Shown: in pieces, positions 56,293 to 64,000 of the stretch | Layout: each line of letters starts with the position of its first letter | Position numbering within the stretch: the stretch's first letter is position 1 | From: Chlorops oryzae | Lineage: Eukaryota > Arthropoda > Insecta > Diptera > Chloropidae | Length of the DNA: 64,000 bases | NCBI GenBank assembly: GCA_020466095.1 | Contig: CM035807.1 | Location: forward strand, 38,838,348 to 38,902,347 | Direction of reading: 5' to 3' | The notes under the pieces: model-generated | What the model saw: only the letters and a program-made list of their open reading frames with translations | Database searches by the model: none | Told to the model about the DNA's origin: nothing | Translations under genes and position numbers: made by a program

Positions 56293-57940
56293 ACTTTATA
56301 CGCTGACCCTAGGCTTGTCTTAATAGTTTTATTTTTCAATATGCAAAAATATTTTTGAGAAGATATGTTAATTTTTAAATTTGTGTTTGTTCGGCTAGGT
56401 TTTTCAATGCCTTTTTTCTGAACATGCGACTTAAAATCTGATTAGCAATTCAAGCATAATTTGTAGTAGAATTACTTACAAATTGGGTTAAGGATCTTAT
56501 GCAAACATTTGATATAAGGCTCAGAGTTGTATATTACGGCAAATCAAAAACCCTTTCAAATTTATCACCAGCTAAAATGAAAAGTGTAAAAATACTCATT
56601 TTACAGCTAAAAGTTTCATTTAAGCTGGGGGTAAATTTATAAGGGATTTTACAAGGCTTTTTGAATTACCCAGATACACAGTGGTTCAAAGCGTTACTGT
56701 AGTGCGAATAATTTAGAAGGCGTGGAGCTAGCTTAACGAAATTTGGTATGAGAATGAGTAATAAAGTTATCACTTCATAGTTGAAGTGGCATTAGGATTG
56801 AACTAATATTGAAGTACCTCCGGTACAAAATAGTCGGGCCAGGATCTCTAAAAACGTGACGAAAAACTTAAGATGCGATATTTTCTTATGTATTGTACTA
56901 AAGAGGAGTTTAAGTTTCTAACACGATCTTGAAGATCCCAATATTATATTTGCAAGTGGGCCTGGCCATCGCTTTTTTCATCAAAAGTAGAAAGACTCCT
57001 AGATTTTGAGCATTTACGATATACTTACGAATCGCTTCTAGGCAATGACCAGTAATTTCTAGCAAAGAAAAATAATGCTAAGAAAATTGCTTTTTTTGAC
57101 ATAAACTATTTTTTATAGGTTAAGTTTTAAAATTATTGAACAGAATACATTTTTTTTAAATGCCAAAAAAGGGGCGTTCGACGGAAGCGGTCAAAAAAAA
57201 TAATAACTGTTTTTTTTTTCCAATACATCAATACTAAGAATAAAAAAAACTAGAAGAACTGCAAACTTTTGAAATTTTTTTAAAAGCTTATGAAAGCCAA
57301 ATCACTTTTTTCATCTTGCTCATTCTAAGATGCTCTTGCATTTTGGTTCGTAATTTAAAAGCCATTGACTATTTTCAATCAAATTCAGTTTAAGCATGAA
57401 GAGCTTACCTTTCTTTTGATGTTCCATACTTTTTGTTTTTTAATAGAAGCTACAAATAGTTTTTTCTGACACAAAATCTTTCTATCAAAATGCTATGCTT
57501 TTAAATGCGCAAACAAATTTATTGAAACAGCTGCAAATTAAAGGGTTTCCCACTATCCAAAATAGCTCGAAGGACAAATATCAGCTGATTCCTTTACATT
57601 TGGATATTTTTCTTTGATATAAGGTAGTTTTTGATAACTTAGCCTGACTTTGATTTTTGGACTTAATTCGCGCTACAGGTGCAATTTAAACCACTGTGGA
57701 CAGTAAAAACTACAGGTGTAAAATTAAAACCAATCGGTATAAAATTAAATCTTTTAAGTATTCAATTTGAATTTCAAAACCAAAAAATTTTATTTGAATA
57801 CCTTTGGGTTTTAAATGATCTCAGAAACCAACAAAATTCTCAAATTGTCAAATTGGTCTCGCGATTATATAGCTATCATACATAAATACGAGGCGTCTAT
57901 AGTTCGATTTTCTCGAACGTTGGAGTAATGAATCTAGCAC
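56293..57940. other. non-coding stretch with a degenerate Helentron-like patch
   Basis: Bases 56720-56960 keep GCTTAACGAAATTTGGTATG, GAAGTACCTCCGGTAC and CAAGTGGGCCTGGCCA in family B order on the minus strand, with both ends lost. Nothing else was recognised. Confidence 0.4.
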
Positions 57941-57952
57941 GCGCGAATGATA

Positions 57953-58030
57953 AGTATCTATTGCTAGCGTACTGGAAGCGTGTGTGCTGACCAGTCTGAA
58001 GGGCCTGAGTTCGAACCCCGTCGCAGGCGA
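57953..58030 (+). pseudogene. tRNA-like sequence
   Basis: The A-box-like TAGCGTACTGGAAGCGTG forms a four-pair D stem, and GAGTTCGAACCCC resembles a B box. The acceptor and anticodon arms do not pair well. An A run rather than a T run follows. It is probably tRNA-derived and decayed. Confidence 0.45.
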
Positions 58031-58068
58031 AAAAAAATGTGGGAAAATTGATTTTTAAAAAGATAATA

Positions 58069-58236
58069 GGGGTATTCACAAAGGCGTGTTAAAAACGTTG
58101 GAAAGTCGGAAAATCGGAAAAATGCGACTTGTTAAAAAATTTTTAAACTTTTTTTGTATATTGCACAACTTTTTAAGCAGTTAAAAATTTCCGATTTTCG
58201 GACTTTCCGATTTTCCGACGCCTTTTTCAATACCCC
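58069..58236. mobile_element. MITE family F, copy 2, 168 bp
   Basis: Both ends read GGGGTATT inward and are followed by AAAGGCG. The bases TAATA are duplicated on both sides (58064-58068, 58237-58241). The interior repeats the word CGGAAAATCGGAAA in both orientations. A 5' piece of another copy lies at 16752-16800. Superfamily uncertain. Confidence 0.65.
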
Positions 58237-58509
58237 TAATATAAGTTTTAAAATTGGTAAAAGGAAAAATTGATCTACTCGGGAAGGAGAGAACAAAGTT
58301 GGCAGCCATAAGGAAATAAATAAATAAACTTCAAGAACGTGTGGTCATATGTCATGCTGTTTCAAGAATTCCAATGAGTTCTGCTGGAAATCTTTCTTTT
58401 TATTTTTTCCCATAAAAAGTTTGGTTGCAAGCTTTTTATTCCTCTTACTTTTTTATTATAATATATTGTTCCTATCGACTTATTCCTCAAAAAAAAAAAA
58501 AAAAAAAAC

Positions 58510-58590
58510 AACAATTGACGCTCGCCTGAACGGGGATTGGACTCGCCGACATCAGATTGTGAGGCAATGGCTCTCATTTCTTTTTGCTCT
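58510..58590 (-). pseudogene. tRNA-like sequence, Val(CAC)-like
   Basis: On the minus strand GCCATTGCCTCACAATCTGA resembles an anticodon arm with CAC, followed by a B-box-like CGAGTCCAATCCCCG. A run of T (20 A on the plus strand, 58489-58508) comes next and could end Pol III transcription. The D arm is lost. Confidence 0.4.
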
Positions 58591-58599
58591 ATGAATAAA

Positions 58600-61500
58600 A
58601 TTTTTTTTATAATTCATACAAAAAATTCTCAATTTTTTCACTTTCTTTATTTTAACCAAAAAAGTTTTAATTTAATCCCTTTTTGGCATGGTTTTATATA
58701 AACACCGAAATTGGTATCAAATTTAAAATTTAGTTCTTACTGTGCAATTGTTATATAAGTAATTCTCTAATAATAATATTTCATTAACTTGAGCATATAA
58801 ACCTTGTTCCATTCATGCGTTTTAAACAGCTCTTATCTGAGGTTCCAGAATGCGTTTTCTGAATTTCTTAAAATATATAAACCAAATAATAATGGCATGC
58901 TTTTATTTATCTTCTTTATCCAATAATTTATGGAGATATGAGTTTCTCAAATTATAAAGGCCTTATTTGTATTATTATTATTTAAATACCTTGGAAGCCT
59001 TTCTGCAAGAGGAGAAATATAAAATTCAAAAGGCCGACCAAAACAAAATATAATTTGAAATAAAAAGGTGTTGTTCATGCGATAAGAACTTTTAGGGATC
59101 TCAAAAAATTGAATACGTTTGAAAAGAGTAAAATACAAAGATTATTAGTTTAGCGTCAATCAAATAGCAACTCAAATTGTGTGTGTGCTAATATTTTTTT
59201 TTATGACATTCTCGCCAAGCCGGGGTGTTGGAGAATTGGTTTTATTATTCCAGAACGTAATACTTGTTTTTTAGAACATTTTGCTTTCGACTGGAAAAAA
59301 ATTCAATCGGCTCCAATATGTTCAAACAAAAAACCCCAATAAATGTCGTTGAACGTGCTGCAAAACGTACTTCTACAACAAGGAGTGACTGTTTGGCGGT
59401 AGTTCAATATTTGTATGCCACTACTCGACTCTTAATATAGTTTTACGGTACGTTTCTGCTAGGAAGGAGGTTTTTCGTTTGCTTTGATGAGATATTTGTG
59501 AATGTCGTCGTTTGCTTTGACAGCTTCCACTTCATGAATTCAATACCTGGGGATCTATTTTTGTATTAATCAATATAAGCATGAACCTGCAGAAATCCAA
59601 AAACGGCACAACATATCATCCGTTTAGAGTCGAAAATTAAGACCTTTAAATGTGGATGCATAATCCTTTTGAAAATTGAGAATTTGACGAACAGACTTCG
59701 GACCAGATTTTGAAATTTCAAACGTGAAATTCGATTCATATGAAATGCTTACAATTTAATTCTAGAAGACATTTCAACATCCTTTATGAAATTCCAAATG
59801 AAAAAATGGAGATAAAAATTTTGGGGGAAGCAAGATATTTCGTTTATTAACACCCTCTGTCTACCGCAAAGTACAAGTACAACGGCCATTGTCTGCTTCT
59901 TAAAGCCGTCAAAGTTTTATTCGAAAGAAGAAATGAATATTATGAGCTTAATAGATTAATCTTGATGTAGCATATAAGATTTAAAATTGTTATATTGTTG
60001 TTAAAAAATGGGGAACATTAAGTTTTATTTTAAAAGGGCACGCGATGTTTTTTTCTTTTTTTTTTTGTAAATAAACCAATTATTTCATTTTCCACACGAG
60101 AAAAAAAGGATTTTAAATGCTTCAATATTTCATTATTCTATTGAACTATATATACAGGGTGTCCCGAAATCTTTTGTAAAAAGTCAAACCATCGATAGGT
60201 CGAGTCAAGAGAAAATTTTTTGTTTTCCGACGAAACTCTCTTAGCGGTATCGTTTACGAGCTAAAGCACTTCAAAAAAGTAGCGATTTATAGAAAGTCAC
60301 TGCGTTTTAATAAAAAAAGGAAGAAACCTTTTTGGAAAGACTTGAATTTGAAGTTAAATGGACTTAATACAATATAGTGTCTTATTAGTTTTTGGGAAAT
60401 TGAGTTCTATTCAAACGTGTTCACTTTGCTCCATAGACTCATTTCTTGAGGAACATAATTAGACTATTACTCCTAATTCTTCTGTATGGCTGTGAAACTT
60501 TTTCTAATTGCGATCAAGTAAGCAAAAGAAAACTTACTGTACTTAATGTAAAACGTTACGCATTAAGGCTGAACTTCATTTTGTAATATGTTTTATATCA
60601 AACAGTGTTTTCCAAATTTTCGAAAACTGTTACTGCCACTGCCACTGCATTATTGTAATTGAGCCCATAAATTTTCAAACGCCGGAGTTATGACCACATA
60701 TCGCATCTTGGCCACCGCATCTACGGTATTTCCTTTGAAAACCTACTAAGATTACGCTTGTTAATCTTCTTGAAAAAGATCTGGAATACTAAGAGTATTA
60801 GACACTTCTCATTAACCTCTGATCTTCATTTTTTCATTTTTGCACTTCTCTGCCCTCAAACCTATAGTTTATAAGCAACATCAGTTTATTCGAAAAATAT
60901 GTGACAGTTTATCTCAACAATCAATAACATTAACATAAATACTCCACATCAATTTTATCTTTTTATTTTTTATCATTCACCTTATTCTTGCTTTCCTACA
61001 TTTTTTTTCTTTTTGCTCTACCGTAATTAACTAACAATAATTACATTAGTTTCAAATCTATCTTTTTAATCAATTTTCTGACTAGCCCAATTTCAACTCA
61101 GACAATTTCTAACTTTTTGGATAGGATATCAACATATAAAAAAATCAAATCGAAATCAAAACAAAATCCTCGAGAAATACAACTTTGTGAAGCGAAAGTA
61201 CCAAGCAAAATGTAAGATTGAGAAACATTTATTTCGAGAGCCTTATATTTTCAAAACGAACAGAGGAAGTAGTGGCGCAGAAAATCCAAGTATAATGGCA
61301 CTTAAAGGGGAAATTTTTGAACGAAACCCTGACTCAGTAAAAATTAAAAGTTCCTCCAGCAAGGCAACTAAAGATCCACTCTCTTGAGAGATCAATTGTT
61401 TTTATTTAACGATCATCGGTATCAATCGAAATTCATAAAACAAATATTTATGTATATTTTCGAAAGTCAGAAGTCAGAAGTCAAATATGTTCCAACGAAA

Positions 61501-63280
61501 ACGAGAACAAATCCGCAGTTCAATGCCTGAGCAGGCGGCAAAGTATTTTCAGAAAAATGTTTTTTTTTTTTTTTTTTTTTTGTGATATTCGTTCAGCCAT
61601 CAGCACATGGCCGTAATTGAAATTTGAAATATTATGTGATTTTAAAACAGATCGTAATCGCTTGAGGCTTTTACATTTATTGAACGAGAATTTTCACAAC
61701 AGGAAATTAAGATATGTATGTTTGGAAAAAACTTTTTGTGGCAAAAGCGATGGATTTCATTGTTTGCATGCGAGAAAACTCAGAAATTTTTAATTAGGCG
61801 AAAAGATCCCTTCATGCTCAAAGGATTGTATTCTTGTTCTTATATAATTAAATGAAATTCTACCTTTAGTATTAGAAGGGTATCAAATGAATACATATTA
61901 CCTTCGTGAGCATAAGTTGAAGGAGTTCAAGCCTCTGCCATTAAATATGTGCATATGTCTCGATTATTAGTGTGTCTGTGGAGTTAAAAGTTTTGATGGA
62001 ACTGCACGGTTAAGCTTTGTTTCTAGCAAAGAATTGAGCTTTTTCGCTTCATTTTCTTGGCTATGAGTGCTAATGCAACGAAGACACTCTTTTCTCTTGA
62101 GGGATTTGATTAAATCGAATATCTCAGCATATGTGACATCTTAACAGGCAATCCCAGTTTGATGAGATAAATAAAATAGCGGCAACGATTTGTGACTTAG
62201 ACCGCCATTGTAGCTTATAAGACATTTAATATGTGCTCCATTCGACTCATCGAACAATTCAATATCAGGTTCAAACTGCGTCGCTGTGACATTTATTTAC
62301 AAATTTATGAACGAATGCTAGCAATAATCAATACATTTTATATTGCCATAAATAATCGCGATAGCATTAACTTGTCATTTTCAAATACTTACAGCTTCAA
62401 ATTTTTTTTTTTTTTTTTTGGATAAAAGTACGTACACATGTATGCAGAGACCGAACATTTTTTATTTGCCTTAAGCCAAGCTTAGTAAATTGAATTGAGC
62501 TTCATAAATATAAGAATCGCTTTGTTCAATACGACCACTATCAAGCGAAGTAGAGTGTCTCTGTGTGCTGACAACGCTTATCAAAGTTGGTTGCTTCATA
62601 AGACAATTGATTTTATTTCTTTTGATTACGTAAATATCTAACATTTTGAAATTTTTGGTTTTGTTATATTTAGATTGATATTTTTTGAAGAAACGCTTTG
62701 AAATTGTAGATTAAAATTTTGAATCGAAATTTATTGAGTAATTTTTAGACCCAGATACCTGAATTTATTTTACCAGATAAATGACAACAAGACTTAGACT
62801 TGCCCAGTAGGTACTTTTGGCGGTGCATTTTTTCAACGATTTGATGAGCGAATCACATATTTCACTATTTTATTTGCTCGAATTTATATCCTAAGTGTTG
62901 TGCAAAGGGGATAGGTCTGTATCCAAGCCAATTTAAATTGAATGTGTTAATAATTCTCGTTTATTGCAGTAAGATTGCTTCAGAAATATTCTCTGCACGA
63001 AATAATAAGATTTTGACTGAAGAGAAAAGCGCTCTTTAAAACTAGTTTTGATTTTCCCTCCAAAAACAAAACAAAAAACAACAACAAAAAAAAACTAGCT
63101 GGGCCGTTTTTGAAAGACATATTTTGATTTTATAATTTTATATATTGCACACTGTGATCCCTAGTAGGTACCAGGGATATAAAATTTCTATAGGAAATAA
63201 AATCAAACTAAAACCGCCGTCCAAAGAATAATCGAAGATGCTCTCTACTCATCTCACTGCAAAACTTAAATCGCCCATTC
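58600..63280. other. AT-rich non-coding stretch
   Basis: No gene recognised. T runs lie at 61560-61581 and 62402-62419. ACAGGGTGTCCCGAAATC at 60157 resembles a mariner-type terminal phrase seen in many arthropods, but no partner end was found in the window. Frames up to 66 codons are unremarkable. Confidence 0.5.
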
Positions 63281-63680
63281 AAAAACGTTTGCGAAATTCT
63301 TAACGAGTGTCACGTTTTTCGGTTTTGTTTGCTAAAAATGAGCAAATGAGAGCCAACATTCACATCCACATTCCAACGCACAGAATGTGGGAATTACCGT
63401 ACATTTACCTTTTCAGCTATTGCCGTTTCACTCTTACTTGTTTTCGTCAAGATGGCCACAATGCGCCTCGGTATATGTGTCACTTTCTCGTTCACATCTA
63501 ATGCGATCGTGCCTTCTCATAAATTTATGGATTTTTAGTGAGGTTCGGCTAGATGAACATTGAGCATTCGAAACAACGGGGAAAGTCTGCCGGAAAAGGT
63601 AAGCCGCATAGCGCGCGTTTCGGACTTTCAATCATCTACAATTTTGCACTCCTCTCATTATTTAAGCCACGCCCACTGAA
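63281..63680 (+). promoter_or_regulatory. possible host exon or promoter segment with a splice donor
   Basis: This segment is GC-richer than its flanks. GCCGGAAAAG followed by GTAAGCC near 63590-63607 is a near-consensus 5' splice donor on the plus strand. Frames on both strands (63307-63501 +, 63434-63631 -) have no domain. It could be a 5' UTR exon, but no transcription start or acceptor was established. Confidence 0.2.
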
Positions 63681-64000
63681 ACTTTTCAAACAAATTTGAG
63701 TGATTTTTTAAAAAAACTCGTCTGCTTTCTGCCTTCTAGCATCCTCTCTTCTTAGCTATTGTAGACGTATTAGTTTTTTGTTTGTTTCTGCTCTCAGCAA
63801 CACCCAAAGAATTTTTTTCTATTGTTTGTTCGTATTGTTTCTGTTATGGTTTTTACTTTAAGCAACATTTGTATTTTTTTTAAATACATATTTTTTTTTT
63901 GGAAATGTTTGCTTGATTGTCTGGAGTCTACTGAGAATTGTATTTAAGGCAATTTTAATCAGCAACTAGATTCTTTTAATTGAAAAAAGGAGAAACTTCT
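63681..64000. other. AT-rich non-coding stretch
   Basis: T-rich sequence up to the window end with nothing recognisable. Confidence 0.5.

Noticed and set aside
60157..60180. ACAGGGTGTCCC phrase as a transposon end
   Set aside because: Looks like a known type of mariner terminal phrase, but no partner end or duplication could be found within the window.

Overview
The window is AT-rich, intron-poor-looking eukaryotic DNA with no prokaryotic gene structure. It reads as an intergenic or intronic, transposon-rich stretch of a higher fly (Diptera, Brachycera). The evidence is several copies of DINE-1/mini-me-like interspersed elements carrying GTCY/GACR tetranucleotide tracts and the phrase GGGCGTGGCAGTGGGCGG, an insect-type IR/DR Tc1 element, hAT, Transib-like and piggyBac-like elements, and jockey-like LINE remnants. 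A tephritid or related family is plausible, but the exact taxon cannot be fixed from sequence alone. I found no convincing intact host protein gene. Three places (2.3-3.1 kb, 25.8-26.3 kb, 63.3-63.7 kb) could hold host exons or promoters, at low confidence.

Layout. 1-9 kb: AT-rich DNA with one GC-richer island (2.3-3.1 kb), a 134-bp piggyBac-like MITE (5.72 kb) and a LINE 3' end on the minus strand (7.03 kb). 9-14 kb: a hAT MITE with a perfect 8-bp target duplication, a 1.2-kb hAT-like element, a CACTA-like element and the first Helentron-like element. 14.8-18.0 kb: a hAT element, bounded by an 8-bp duplication, that received a 1.6-kb Tc1 transposon. 18.1-19.4 kb: two Helentron-like families joined head to tail. 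22.0-27.7 kb: inverted-repeat MITEs, one with a DRE (TATCGATA-like) cluster and one with a tRNA-like sequence. 28.2-32.3 kb: a deep nest in which family C is joined to family A, A is split by a hAT, the hAT transposase gene is split by a LINE, and the tail of A is split by a pogo-like MITE. 33-38 kb: five minus-strand Helentron-like copies, a dispersed repeat (D) and a hAT remnant. 38.4-40.1 kb: a MITE split by a Transib-like element. 40.6-45.8 kb: GGGCC-rich hAT ends, a full family B copy, two opposed D copies, a TTAA-flanked element and a jockey-like LINE whose reverse transcriptase core is deleted in frame. 46.5-47.4 kb: a hAT element carrying two tRNA-like cassettes with T-run terminators. 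47.6-58.6 kb: three more family B copies, a mariner-like transposase fragment and a 168-bp MITE between two tRNA-like sequences. 58.6-64 kb: nothing recognisable except simple repeats.

Nothing here acts as a gene system in the operon sense. The window is a record of successive insertions. Its main interest is (i) three Helentron-like families that share a 5' end but carry different hairpins, and that are joined head to tail three times, (ii) the hAT element with two Pol III-like cassettes, (iii) the Transib-like element with CACAGTG ends and a CATCG duplication, and (iv) insertions whose ancestral sites can be reconstructed.
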